Assembly (NCBI RefSeq): GCF_012241385.1
Contig: NZ_JAAVXB010000011.1
Location: 1-64,000 of the forward strand
DNA: 64,000 bases
Source of the DNA: Solimonas marina
GTDB taxonomy: Bacteria > Pseudomonadota > Gammaproteobacteria > Nevskiales > Nevskiaceae
Direction of reading: 5' to 3'
Below are positions 44,486 to 52,527 of this stretch, in pieces. Position 1 is the first letter of the stretch; each line of letters opens with the position of its first letter. The notes beneath the pieces are model-generated. The model was not told where the DNA came from, searched no databases, and worked only from the letters and a program-made list of their open reading frames with translations. A program made the translations under genes and the position numbers.

Positions 44486-45808
44486 TCAGAGGGCCTTCAA
44501 CTGCATGGCCGGCGCGACGCGGCTGGCACGCAGCGCCGGCAACAAGCCGGCCAACAAGCTCGTCAGCAGTGCCAGCACGAAAGTGAAGACGAGCATCCCG
44601 GCATCGAGGTGCGCGAGATCAGCATAGGCCGCAGGCTGGCGCCGGATCAGCCACAGACCGGCCAACGTCAACAACCAGCCGCCGATGCCACCGAGCAGAC
44701 CGATCGCCGCCGACTCGACCAGGCATTGCGCGAAGACGGCGCGACGCGACGCCCCGAGCGCGCGACGCAAGCCGAACTCGCCACTGCGGCGCAGGAACTT
44801 GGCGAGCAGCAAGCCGATGGTGTTGCACAGGCAGACCGCGAGAAACGCGAACGCCAGCCACGATTGCAGGCGCACGTCACTGGGCACGACGTGATTGAAA
44901 TCCAGCCACTGCATCAAGGTCTGCAAGCGCGTGCCGGTGTAGACGAAACGGCCCAGGCTTTGCTGCTGCTTGGCATAGTCGTCCAGAAACTGGCGATAGC
45001 GCGCCACCTGCACATCGTTCGCCAGCTCTACCCACAAGCCGACCCAGACGCACGGCGCCGACTGCAGATGCCCCGGCGATGGCTGCGACGCCCAGCAGGT
45101 GAACGGCAGGAAGTTGCCGTCGTTGATCTCGATGCCGGTCTCGAACGGCGTATAAACGTCTTCCGGCGCTCGGTAGAAGTCGGCCGTATCGCCCTGCGAA
45201 AAACGTCCTGCACGGACATCGTAGAACAGCGGCGACGGCCGCCACGGCGCCAGCACACCGACGATGCGCACATCGGCATCACGCAGCCGTACGATGCGAC
45301 CAACGCTGTTGACGCCGCCGAACAGGCGCTGATTGAGTGCCGACGAAATCACCGCGACGCGCGCGCGATCGGTATCGTCCTCCGTCTGCCAGGCGCCGCC
45401 GTAGCGAAACGGCACGTCGAACATCGCGAAGAACGACGCGGTGGTCGAGAGCATCGGGGCCATCTCCGCCGAGCGTCCGGCGTCCGATGCCCGCACCTTG
45501 ACCGTGCTATTGACGATCAGCGCCTGACGCTCGGCACGATGGGCGCTCCACAGATCGACTGCCGACCGGTAGTCCAGCATGTCGAGCGGCGCACGATCGG
45601 CGCGGTGCGGACTGGGATCGGAATCGACCTGCGCGTAGAACAAGTGTGCACTACGCCCCGGCAGCGGATCGCCGGACAGCAGATGCATCACCGTCAGCGT
45701 CGTCATGCTGGCGCCGATGCCGACCGCGATCGCCAGCACCATCAGCGCGGTCAGACCGGGGCCTTGCCGCAGCCCCCGCCATCCCAGCTGCACGTAATAC
45801 GCGAACAT
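44486..45808 (-). CDS. MacB/FtsX-type ABC permease, long form, second copy
   Basis: 440-residue permease. The N-terminal helix (GLTALMVLAIAVGIGASMTT) precedes a periplasmic domain of about 250 residues (SFFAMFDVPFRYGGAW, NSVGRIVRLRDAD). The C-terminal helices are LAFAFLAVCLCNTIGLLLAKF with the loop LRRALGASRRAVFAQ, then VESAAIGLLGGIGGWLL and LLTSLLAGLLPALRASR. Paralogue of the 433-residue gene at 47059 (same FFAMFDVPF and NTIGL-LAKFLRR motifs). It lies 13 bp from the preceding gene. Confidence 0.9.
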   Translation of the reverse strand: MFAYYVQLGWRGLRQGPGLTALMVLAIAVGIGASMTTLTVMHLLSGDPLPGRSAHLFYAQVDSDPSPHRADRAPLDMLDYRSAVDLWSAHRAERQALIVNSTVKVRASDAGRSAEMAPMLSTTASFFAMFDVPFRYGGAWQTEDDTDRARVAVISSALNQRLFGGVNSVGRIVRLRDADVRIVGVLAPWRPSPLFYDVRAGRFSQGDTADFYRAPEDVYTPFETGIEINDGNFLPFTCWASQPSPGHLQSAPCVWVGLWVELANDVQVARYRQFLDDYAKQQQSLGRFVYTGTRLQTLMQWLDFNHVVPSDVRLQSWLAFAFLAVCLCNTIGLLLAKFLRRSGEFGLRRALGASRRAVFAQCLVESAAIGLLGGIGGWLLTLAGLWLIRRQPAAYADLAHLDAGMLVFTFVLALLTSLLAGLLPALRASRVAPAMQLKAL

Positions 45809-45821
45809 GTGGCGCGCCTGC

Positions 45822-47048
45822 TTATACCGTGCGCGTCGCGGTCGCTGGCGGCACCGACGCCGCGCGCAGTGCTGGCGCCAGGACCGCCAGCTGACCGAGC
45901 GCCCACAAGGCCAGCGCGCCGATCGGCAGGTAGAAGAACGGCAACCGCGGCAGCTCGTACTGCTGCATCAGCCAGCCACTGATCGCATACGCGCCGAGCA
46001 TACCGAGCGCGATGCCGACGGTGACGATCAGAAAATTCTCGGTCTGGAAGTAATGCAGGATCTGCGCGCGCGTCGCACCCAGTGCGCGACGAATACCGAT
46101 CTGACGACGACGGCGCTGCACCCAGAAACTGGCGAGGCCGACAATGCCCAGCGCCGTCACGATCAGCAGCGACACGACGACGGCGATCAGCAGACCCGCC
46201 ATCACACGATCCTGCTTGAAGTACTTGCTGCGCGTATCGCTGAGTTTGTCGGCGCTGAGCACGATGCGGTTCGGCGACACGCTCTTGAGCTTCTTTTTCG
46301 CCGCCGCGATCAGTGCGTCGCGATTCGCCGGGTCGGTGCGCAGCACGAATTGCCCGTAGCCCAGGCTCAGGCGCACCGGTAGCAGCATGCTGGTATCGGC
46401 ATCGATCAGGTCGCTACCGAAGTTGGGGCGCACCAGATGTTCGACGATGCCGACCACGCGCGTCGGCTTGGTATCGTCCAGATAGATGCTCTTGCCGATC
46501 GCGTCTTCGTTTCCGAACAGCCGCGTCGCCATGGTCTTGGTGATGATCACGGCCGACGGTGGATCGACCTTGCCCTTGAGCACATCCTCGAAGTTCAAAA
46601 ACTCGTCCGGCAGAAAGCCACGCCCGGCGATCAGCTTGAGCCCGAAGGTATCGAGCAGATGCTCATCGGCGTAATAGGCCCCGACATTGGCGCTGGTGTG
46701 CTGCTGGTCGGGCGCCAGCTTCACGCCGGTATTCCACGACGAGTGACCGAACGGAATCTGGTTGACGATCGTCGCCGACTTCACGCCCGGCAGACTGCTC
46801 AATGCGCCGAGGTCCTCCTTGGCGCGCACCATCGGATCATCTTCGCCGCTGGCACCGATACCGGCGGTACGGATGTAGACCAGTTCGTCTTCGGCGACGC
46901 CGCTCGGCACGTGACTGCGTTCGAGGCGGTGCGTGATCAGGAACAGGACGTTGCAGATGATCGCGCACGACAGCGCGATCTCGATAGCGATCAAAGCCGC
47001 GGCCGTCTTCTGCCGCTTCAGCGCCGCCAGTATGGGTGCGATATCCAT
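45822..47048 (-). CDS. MacB/FtsX-type ABC permease, short form, first copy
   Basis: 408 residues: N-terminal helix (ALIAIEIALSCAIICNVLFL), periplasmic MacB-like domain (IVNQIPFGHSSWNTG, DEDAIGKSIYLDD-type loop), C-terminal helices (VVVSLLIVTALGIVGLASF, ENFLIVTVGIALG, ALALWALGQLAVLAPALRAA). The cytoplasmic loop IGIRRALGATRAQILHYFQ is family typical. It pairs with the long permease upstream (10-bp gap) and is the paralogue of the gene at 43261. Confidence 0.9.
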   Translation of the reverse strand: MDIAPILAALKRQKTAAALIAIEIALSCAIICNVLFLITHRLERSHVPSGVAEDELVYIRTAGIGASGEDDPMVRAKEDLGALSSLPGVKSATIVNQIPFGHSSWNTGVKLAPDQQHTSANVGAYYADEHLLDTFGLKLIAGRGFLPDEFLNFEDVLKGKVDPPSAVIITKTMATRLFGNEDAIGKSIYLDDTKPTRVVGIVEHLVRPNFGSDLIDADTSMLLPVRLSLGYGQFVLRTDPANRDALIAAAKKKLKSVSPNRIVLSADKLSDTRSKYFKQDRVMAGLLIAVVVSLLIVTALGIVGLASFWVQRRRRQIGIRRALGATRAQILHYFQTENFLIVTVGIALGMLGAYAISGWLMQQYELPRLPFFYLPIGALALWALGQLAVLAPALRAASVPPATATRTV

Positions 47049-47058
47049 GATGAATTCC

Positions 47059-48360
47059 TCAATCGCTTTTCAGTTGCAGCGCCGGCGTCACCTGGCAGGC
47101 GCGCCAGGCCGGCAGCAGGCCGGACAGCAAGGCCGTGATCACCGCCAGCAACAAGGTCATCAACAACATCGTCGGATCGATGTGCGCAAGACTGGCGTAG
47201 TCGGCCGCCTGCTGGCGCACCCCCCACAACCCGAGCAGCGCCAACAGCAATCCAATGACCGCGCCCGCGACGCCGACGGCGCCGGCTTCGACGAGAAACT
47301 GCGCGAAGATCTCGCGACGCGGCGCGCCGATCGCGCGACGCACCGCGATCTCGCCGTTGCGGCGCAGGAACTTGGCCAGCATCAAACCGATGGTGTTGAC
47401 GAGACAGACCGCGAGAAAGCCAAACGACAACCAGACCTGCAGGCGCACGTCCGACGGCACGACCTTCTGATCGTCCAGCCATTGCATGACATTCGGCAGC
47501 CGCACGTTGTTCGGGCGCGGGAAACGTCCCTGGCTGCGCTGCTCGTCGGAGTAGTTGTTGAGGAAGGCCTTGTAGGCCTTGACCTTGTCCGGTGAATCGA
47601 GCTCCACCCAGAACTGCAGCCAGGAGCAGTTCGGCGAGTGCACCTGGTCGCCATCCGCCGTGTTGTCCCAGCAGTCCATCGAACCGTTGCGACCGAATTC
47701 CAGCTCCATCGCCGTCGACAGTGGGAGAAAGATCTCTTCGTAGTCGCTGTAGCGCGCACTGTTGAGATCATAGAAATGCGGTGTCGGCCGCCAGTTGTCG
47801 AGCACACCGACCACGCGAAAGTCCGTACTCTGGATGCGCAGGGTCTTGCCGACGCTGTTGCCGCCCGAGAACACTTTCTGGTTGAGGCTCTTGGAGATGA
47901 CCACGTCGCGCGCGTGCGCGTCGTCATCGGTCGCCTTCCAGCCACCGCCATACTGGAACGGCACGTCGAACATCGCGAAGAAATCGGCCGTCGTGTAGCG
48001 CGCATCGACCGAGAACGGATCAATGGCGGCACTGTCCGGCAGAACCACCGCGCCACCGCCCGTCATCAATGCCTGACGATCGGCACGCTTGGCCTTGAGC
48101 AGATTCATGCCGTCCGGATACGTGACCTGCTCGGCCGGCGCTTCGCCCGGGTGGTAATCGTTGATGCTGCGCGGATCGACCTGCGGATAGAACAGCTGCG
48201 CGCTCTTGGCCGGAATGGGATCGCCGGACAACACGCGCAACACCGTCAGGGTGGTGATGCTGGCGCCGATGCCGAGGCCGATGGCCAGCACCATCAACGC
48301 CGTCAGCGCCGGGTTCTTCCTGAGGCTGCGCGCCGCCAGCCAGGCGTAGTAGCGGAACAT
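47059..48360 (-). CDS. MacB/FtsX-type ABC permease, long form, first copy
   Basis: 433 residues. N-terminal helix (ALTALMVLAIGLGIGASITT) then LTVLRVLSGDP, a periplasmic domain with DFFAMFDVPFQYGG and NSVGKTLRIQS, and C-terminal helices (LAVCLVNTIGLMLAKF, AVRRAIGAPRREIFAQ loop, AVIGLLLALLGLWG, LLAVITALLSGLLPAW). ATG at 48360 matches the start of the paralogue at 45808. It follows the ATPase gene by 10 bp, the first of four permeases in a row. Confidence 0.9.
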   Translation of the reverse strand: MFRYYAWLAARSLRKNPALTALMVLAIGLGIGASITTLTVLRVLSGDPIPAKSAQLFYPQVDPRSINDYHPGEAPAEQVTYPDGMNLLKAKRADRQALMTGGGAVVLPDSAAIDPFSVDARYTTADFFAMFDVPFQYGGGWKATDDDAHARDVVISKSLNQKVFSGGNSVGKTLRIQSTDFRVVGVLDNWRPTPHFYDLNSARYSDYEEIFLPLSTAMELEFGRNGSMDCWDNTADGDQVHSPNCSWLQFWVELDSPDKVKAYKAFLNNYSDEQRSQGRFPRPNNVRLPNVMQWLDDQKVVPSDVRLQVWLSFGFLAVCLVNTIGLMLAKFLRRNGEIAVRRAIGAPRREIFAQFLVEAGAVGVAGAVIGLLLALLGLWGVRQQAADYASLAHIDPTMLLMTLLLAVITALLSGLLPAWRACQVTPALQLKSD

Positions 48361-48370
48361 GGTCGGCGCC

Positions 48371-49078
48371 TCAGCCCATCGCCTGCGCATTCATGCGCAG
48401 CGTCGGCGCTTCGCCGAGATCGACGACCTGGCCGTCGATGACGTGCACATTGCGCTGCGCGCGCGCCGCCAGTTCCGGGTCATGCGTGACCATGACGATG
48501 GTCGCCCCGTCGCGATGGATGTCCTCGAGCAACTGCATCACGGCACGTGCCATCTGCGAGTCGAGATTACCGGTCGGCTCGTCGGCCAGCAGCAGTTTCG
48601 GGCTGCCCGCCAATGCGCGCGCGATCGCCACGCGCTGTTGCTGACCGCCGGACAGTTCGGCCGGATAGTGGCGCATGCGCGCCGACAGGCCGACGCGCTC
48701 CAGCACCTCGCCGATGCGCTTCTTGCGCTCGGCGCCGGGCATGCGCCGATAGCGCAGCGGCACGTCGACGTTGTCGTAGACGTTGAGGTCCGGAATCAGG
48801 TTGAAGGCCTGGAAGATGAAGCCGATCTTGCCGTTGCGAATGCGCGAGCGTGCGTCGTCGCCCAGCTTGCTGACGTCTTCACCGTCGAGTTCGTAGGTGC
48901 CGCCGGTCGACGTTTCGAGCAGGCCGGCGATATTGAGAAACGTGGTCTTGCCCGAACCCGACGGCCCGGTCACCGCCACGAATTCGCCGGGCCGCACGTG
49001 AATCGAGAAGTCGCGCAGCGCATAGGTCTCGACAACCTCGGTGCGAAACGACTTGGACAGATGCGTCATCTTCAACAT
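48371..49078 (-). CDS. MacB-type ABC exporter ATP-binding protein
   Basis: Cytoplasmic ATPase of 235 residues that would power all four following permeases. Walker A VTGPSGSGKTTFLNI, Q loop FIFQAFNLIPDLNVYDNV, signature [16 protein letters not shown], Walker B KLLLADEPTGNLDSQM, H loop VMVTHDPELAAR. In MacB this domain is fused to the permease; here it is a separate chain. ATG 49078 follows GGAGAAC; its start is 27 bp after the adaptor gene stop. Confidence 0.95.
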   Translation of the reverse strand: MLKMTHLSKSFRTEVVETYALRDFSIHVRPGEFVAVTGPSGSGKTTFLNIAGLLETSTGGTYELDGEDVSKLGDDARSRIRNGKIGFIFQAFNLIPDLNVYDNVDVPLRYRRMPGAERKKRIGEVLERVGLSARMRHYPAELSGGQQQRVAIARALAGSPKLLLADEPTGNLDSQMARAVMQLLEDIHRDGATIVMVTHDPELAARAQRNVHVIDGQVVDLGEAPTLRMNAQAMG

Positions 49079-49104
49079 GGGATGGTTCTCCAGACGAATG
49101 GGGC

Positions 49105-50385
49105 TCAACGGCTCAGGGCGACGCGATCCGCGTCGTGGAACAGGTCGGAACCGGCGATGACGACTTCGTCGCCCGGCTTCAGACCCTCGAGAATTTCAAC
49201 CTTGTCGACGCTGGCGACACCAAGGCGCACCGGCTGCTTTTCGGCGATGTCGCCATGCACGACGTAGGCGGTCTTGCCGCCGTCGACATCGACGAACGGG
49301 CCGCGCGCCACCGTCAACACGTTCTTGCGCTCGTCGAGCACCACGCGCACCGACAGGCGCTGACTCTGACGCAGGCCCTGCGGCGCCTCGCCGGTGAAGC
49401 GCGCGCGTGCCGTGACTTCGCCGTTGACGACTTCGGGCGCCACCGAGCTGATTTCACCCGGCCATTCGCTGCCGTTGCCGCGTATCGTCGCCGGCATGCC
49501 AACCGCCAGGTCGCGTGCGAAGCTCTCCGGCACCTTGATCTCGACTTCGAGCTTGGTCAGATCGACGACCGACAGCAGCGCCGCATCCTTGGCAACCGTC
49601 GTGTGGTCGACGACCATCAGCTGGCCGATCTGGCCGTCGACCGGCGAGCGCAGCGTCAGCAGGTCGACCTGCCGCTGCAGGTCGTCAACGAGCAGTTGCT
49701 GGCGATCGCGTGCCAGACGCTTGGCCTCGACATCGAAATGCCGGCCTTCCTTCTGCAGATCGTGGTCGGTCTGCGCGCGCTTCAGCGAGATTTGCGCCTT
49801 TTGCAGCGCCGCCTTGGTGCGCAGCACCTCGATCTCCGGCGTCACGCCGAGATCGAAGGCCTGCTTGGTGCGCTCGTATTCGGTTTGCGCGGTCTGCAGG
49901 TCGATCTGCGCCTGATCCAGCGTCTGCTCGGCGACGATCGCCTGCTGCCGCGCATCGAGCTGTGCGCGCGAATAATCGACCTGCATGCTCTGCAGGTTGG
50001 CGCGTTCCTGGGCCAGCTTGTTGGTCAGCTCCGGGCTGTCGACGCTGCCGATCACATCGCCCTGCGCAACCTTGTGCCCCGGGTTGACGGTGAAGTGCAC
50101 GGAGCCGGCGGCCGGCGCGTACAGCGTCGGGCTCACTGCCGCGACCACACGGCCTTCGGCGGCGATGTCCCGCACCAGCGTGCCGCGCTCGACGGTGGCG
50201 ATCGACAGCCGCTCGCGGCTCACCGAGCCGCCAGCCGACAGCATGCGCATCATCGTCGGCACGATCAGCACCAGCAGCACCACCACGCCGAGCCCGATCA
50301 GCAACGGCTTGCGCTGCCGCTTCCACCACGGCGCCTGCACGATCGGCTGATCCTGTGCGCTGGTATCGCGAATCATCATGGTCAT
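49105..50385 (-). CDS. HlyD/MacA-type periplasmic adaptor protein
   Basis: Membrane-fusion protein of 426 residues that would connect the inner-membrane exporter to the TolC-type channel. One N-terminal helix (PLLIGLGVVVLLVLIVPTMM). Barrel/lipoyl half-motifs flank a long coiled coil of about 100 residues (from SPELTNKLAQERANLQSM to LLVDDLQRQVDLLTL). A second lipoyl half (TLRSPVDGQIGQLMVVDHTTV) and a beta-barrel domain (VEIKVPESFARDLAVG) follow, ending VLEGLKPGDEVVI-like (EILEGLKPGDEVVIAGS). ATG at 50385 has GAGGAA upstream, about 20 nt from the sigma54 start site. Confidence 0.93.
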   Translation of the reverse strand: MTMMIRDTSAQDQPIVQAPWWKRQRKPLLIGLGVVVLLVLIVPTMMRMLSAGGSVSRERLSIATVERGTLVRDIAAEGRVVAAVSPTLYAPAAGSVHFTVNPGHKVAQGDVIGSVDSPELTNKLAQERANLQSMQVDYSRAQLDARQQAIVAEQTLDQAQIDLQTAQTEYERTKQAFDLGVTPEIEVLRTKAALQKAQISLKRAQTDHDLQKEGRHFDVEAKRLARDRQQLLVDDLQRQVDLLTLRSPVDGQIGQLMVVDHTTVAKDAALLSVVDLTKLEVEIKVPESFARDLAVGMPATIRGNGSEWPGEISSVAPEVVNGEVTARARFTGEAPQGLRQSQRLSVRVVLDERKNVLTVARGPFVDVDGGKTAYVVHGDIAEKQPVRLGVASVDKVEILEGLKPGDEVVIAGSDLFHDADRVALSR

Positions 50386-50415
50386 CCCAGTTCCTCGGGG
50401 CTTGTGCCGTAATGG

Positions 50416-50431
50416 CGCAAGCCCCATACCA
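50416..50431 (-). promoter_or_regulatory. Sigma54 promoter of the adaptor gene
   Basis: Minus strand TGGTATGGGGCTTGCG keeps the obligatory GG (-24) and GC (-12) separated by ten bases and the TTGC core. The start would be near 50405, giving a 20-nt leader to the ATG at 50385. An 8-9 bp hairpin (50431-50453) abuts it. Confidence 0.72.
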
Positions 50432-50496
50432 GGCTGCGAATATGTCGCAGCCTTTTGATTTAAATCGATTTTCTAAAAATCACCGCAAACACTTCA

Positions 50497-50541
50497 GCGT
50501 CCGCGGACAGCCCGACGGACAGTCCGGACAATGCGCGGACA
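50497..50541. promoter_or_regulatory. Enhancer (UAS) for the NtrC-type regulator, adaptor promoter
   Basis: Dyad GCGTCCGCGGACAG (50497-50510) followed by CGGACA at 50516, 50525 and 50536. The dyad is 66 bp from the -24 element, centred near -98. It lies just past the tolC-like stop codon. Confidence 0.65.
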
Positions 50542-50545
50542 CCGC

Positions 50546-51928
50546 TCACGGCGCCGGCTCCGCCGGCATCGCCACGGTCTTGCCGTCCGCGGCGAGCACC
50601 GCGTCGACGGCATCGAGATCGGCCTCGGTCAGCCGCCCCGCCTGCGCCTTGAGCTTGAGGCTGTTGGTCAGGTAGTCGTAGCGCGACTGGTAGTAAGCGC
50701 GCAGCGCCGAGTAATAGTTGTTCTGCGCATTGAGCAGATCGAACTCGGTGCGCGTGCCGGCTTCGACGCCGTTCTTGCTGGCGTCGATCGCGGTCTGATT
50801 GGCCTGCACCGCCAACTGCGCCGCGTGAATCGTGTGGATGCCGCTGAGCACGCCGCGATACGCCGCCAGCGTGTCGCGCTCGGTTTGCCGCAGCTGCGCC
50901 GTGTAGTCGGCCTGCGCCTCGCGGAACTGCGCTTGCGCCTCGCGACTCTGCGAGCGCACCAGGCCGCCCTGGAAGATCGGCCACTGCGCGACAACGCCGA
51001 TGCTGTCGACGCGTTGGTTGCCGCCAAGGTCGGTCGGCAGCAGGGTTTTGCCGACCGAGCCCTGTAGCGAGATCGTCGGCCAGTAGCGCCCACGCACCAC
51101 GGACACGCCGCGCTTGGCCGCCTGCACCGCCAATTGCGCGGCTTGCACGGCGTAGTTCTGGTCACGTGCCGCCGCCAGCCAGTCGTCGGCATTGGCCGGC
51201 TGCGGCGACACCAGCGGAATCTCGTCACGCAGCGGCGTGATCGGCAAATCGCGGCCGGTGATCTGCTGCAGCGCGCGCTGCGCGTCGAACAGGGTCAGTT
51301 CGGCATCGCTGACCGACTGCTCGGTCAACGAATGAAAGGCCTGCGCCTCCTCGACGCCGATTCGCGCACCGAGTCCGGTCTGCAACTTCTTTTGCGCCTG
51401 ATCGACGAGCGCGCCATAGGACGCGCGTTCGAGACGGTTGGCCTGCAGATTGTCGGCCGCCGACAGCACCGCGAAATAGGCCTCGGCGACGCGCAGGATC
51501 AGTGACTGCTCGGCGTCGCGGTACTGTGCTTCGGCCTCGGCCGCCTGCAGGCTGGCCTGCCGCAGTTTCTGAAACGATTCGACACTCCACAGCGGCTGCG
51601 TCAGGTCCAGCGAAACCGTCTTGTCCGTCCCGGACAGGTGCGTCGTGTCGCTGACCGGCGTCGGATCGGTTGGGTCGCTAACCGACGAACTGCTGCCGTC
51701 GAGTACATAGCGCTCGCGCGTGATGCTGGCGTTCGCCGTCACCTGCGGTAACAGCAGCGAGCGCGCCTGCGGCTGCGCCTCGATCGCCGCGTCGCGCGCC
51801 GCCGCGGCCGATTCGAGCACCGCGTCGCTGCGCTGCGCCGCGTGATAGGCGTCGAGCAGGCTGTTGGCCCGCGCTGCCCCACCGACCCCCAACAGGCTGA
51901 TCGCCAGCCCCCACACCGCCATGCGCAT
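50546..51928 (-). CDS. TolC-family outer-membrane efflux protein
   Basis: Trimeric outer-membrane channel partner of the exporter, 460 residues. Signal peptide MAVWGLAISLLGVGGAARA. The two OEP repeats are visible as coiled-coil helices (YHAAQRSDAVLESAAAARD, LQAAEAEAQYRDAEQSLIL) and the second half (AAQLAVQAAKRGVSVVRGRYWP, GGLVRSQSREAQAQFREAQ, TRTEFDLLNAQNNYYSALR). It starts MRMAVWG at 51928 with GAGGA 6-8 nt upstream. It is the first gene of the leftward cluster and has its own sigma54 promoter. Confidence 0.95.
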   Translation of the reverse strand: MRMAVWGLAISLLGVGGAARANSLLDAYHAAQRSDAVLESAAAARDAAIEAQPQARSLLLPQVTANASITRERYVLDGSSSSVSDPTDPTPVSDTTHLSGTDKTVSLDLTQPLWSVESFQKLRQASLQAAEAEAQYRDAEQSLILRVAEAYFAVLSAADNLQANRLERASYGALVDQAQKKLQTGLGARIGVEEAQAFHSLTEQSVSDAELTLFDAQRALQQITGRDLPITPLRDEIPLVSPQPANADDWLAAARDQNYAVQAAQLAVQAAKRGVSVVRGRYWPTISLQGSVGKTLLPTDLGGNQRVDSIGVVAQWPIFQGGLVRSQSREAQAQFREAQADYTAQLRQTERDTLAAYRGVLSGIHTIHAAQLAVQANQTAIDASKNGVEAGTRTEFDLLNAQNNYYSALRAYYQSRYDYLTNSLKLKAQAGRLTEADLDAVDAVLAADGKTVAMPAEPAP

Positions 51929-51961
51929 CGTCGTGTCCTCTTTCACCTTTGTGGCCATCAA

Positions 51962-51977
51962 CGCAGCTCGCATGCCA
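51962..51977 (-). promoter_or_regulatory. Sigma54 promoter of the tolC-like gene
   Basis: Minus strand TGGCATGCGAGCTGCG, with GG and GC ten bases apart and TGGCA matching the consensus. The start would be near 51951, 23 nt before the ATG at 51928. Confidence 0.75.
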
Positions 51978-51990
51978 AGTCAAAAAATCA

Positions 51991-52003
51991 AATCAAGACA
52001 TTG
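51991..52003 (+). promoter_or_regulatory. IHF-like site
   Basis: AATCAAGACATTG fits the IHF consensus WATCAANNNNTTR at every fixed position. It lies between the sigma54 promoter and the enhancer, where DNA bending is normally needed. The equivalent site at 50463-50475 is degenerate. Confidence 0.5.
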
Positions 52004-52042
52004 TTTTTATACGATTAATTTTAAAAATCGCGTGACGAAACG

Positions 52043-52100
52043 CTGTCCGCGAACAGCGCGCCGGACAGTAGCGGACAGTGATGCGGGCATCGCGCGGACG
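52043..52100. promoter_or_regulatory. Enhancer (UAS) for the NtrC-type regulator, tolC promoter
   Basis: Dyad CTGTCCGCGAACAG (52043-52056, one arm mismatch) followed by CGGACA at 52062 and 52072 and CGGAC at 52095. The gap of 66 bp to the promoter is the same as at the adaptor promoter. Confidence 0.68.
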
Positions 52101-52527
52101 TCGTCACCGGCCGACCGCGAATCAGCCGGCGCATTCGGGGAAGCGCGCGCAGCTGTCAAGAAGCCGATACACATTGTTTTTCTTTGCATGCTTTGACGGT
52201 GAGAAACCTGTCGCGCATCGTCATCGGCAGTCGAAATAAATTAGTATCCTTTTGTTTAACATATAAAATTTATTAATTTTGGCGCCCGTCAGAATCCACG
52301 CAGGCGCTTGAACAAAAATACGGAAAATTTATTGAAACATTAAATTTGTTACTTCATAAACAGTTTGTTACGAGATAAGCGTTAGGAAAACCACCAAATC
52401 GAACACGATCGATTGACCACCTTCATTTCGTAAAAATAGCCTCGCTCCCGATCTGGCTTGCCTCTTCGCAGTCGCGCTTTCGCGCGGCAGTCGCTGAGGC
52501 CGCCAGCCTTTCACATGGGAGTGATGA

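Larger units (their letters stand above)
51929..52527. other. Divergent control region between tolC-like gene and TonB receptor gene
   Basis: No ORF. The left part (51929-52100) holds the sigma54 promoter, an IHF-like site and the enhancer of the export operon. The part 52200-52440 is markedly A/T-rich and contains a direct repeat TTTGTTAC (52345-52352, 52364-52371) ahead of the receptor gene; its promoter is not clear. 52100-52200 shows nothing. Confidence 0.6.

Noticed and set aside
50431-50453. Hairpin AGGCTGCGA-atatg-TCGCAGCCT as terminator of the tolC-like gene
   Set aside because: In the leftward direction no T-tract follows; T residues lie only on the plus-strand side. It abuts the sigma54 promoter, so an upstream-to-downstream terminator is not supported.
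52043-52056. CTGTCCGCGAACAG read as an SOS box
   Set aside because: The arms are six bases apart, not eight as in the LexA box at 20811, and the copy at the adaptor promoter lacks the CTGT arm. It fits the NtrC-type enhancer better.
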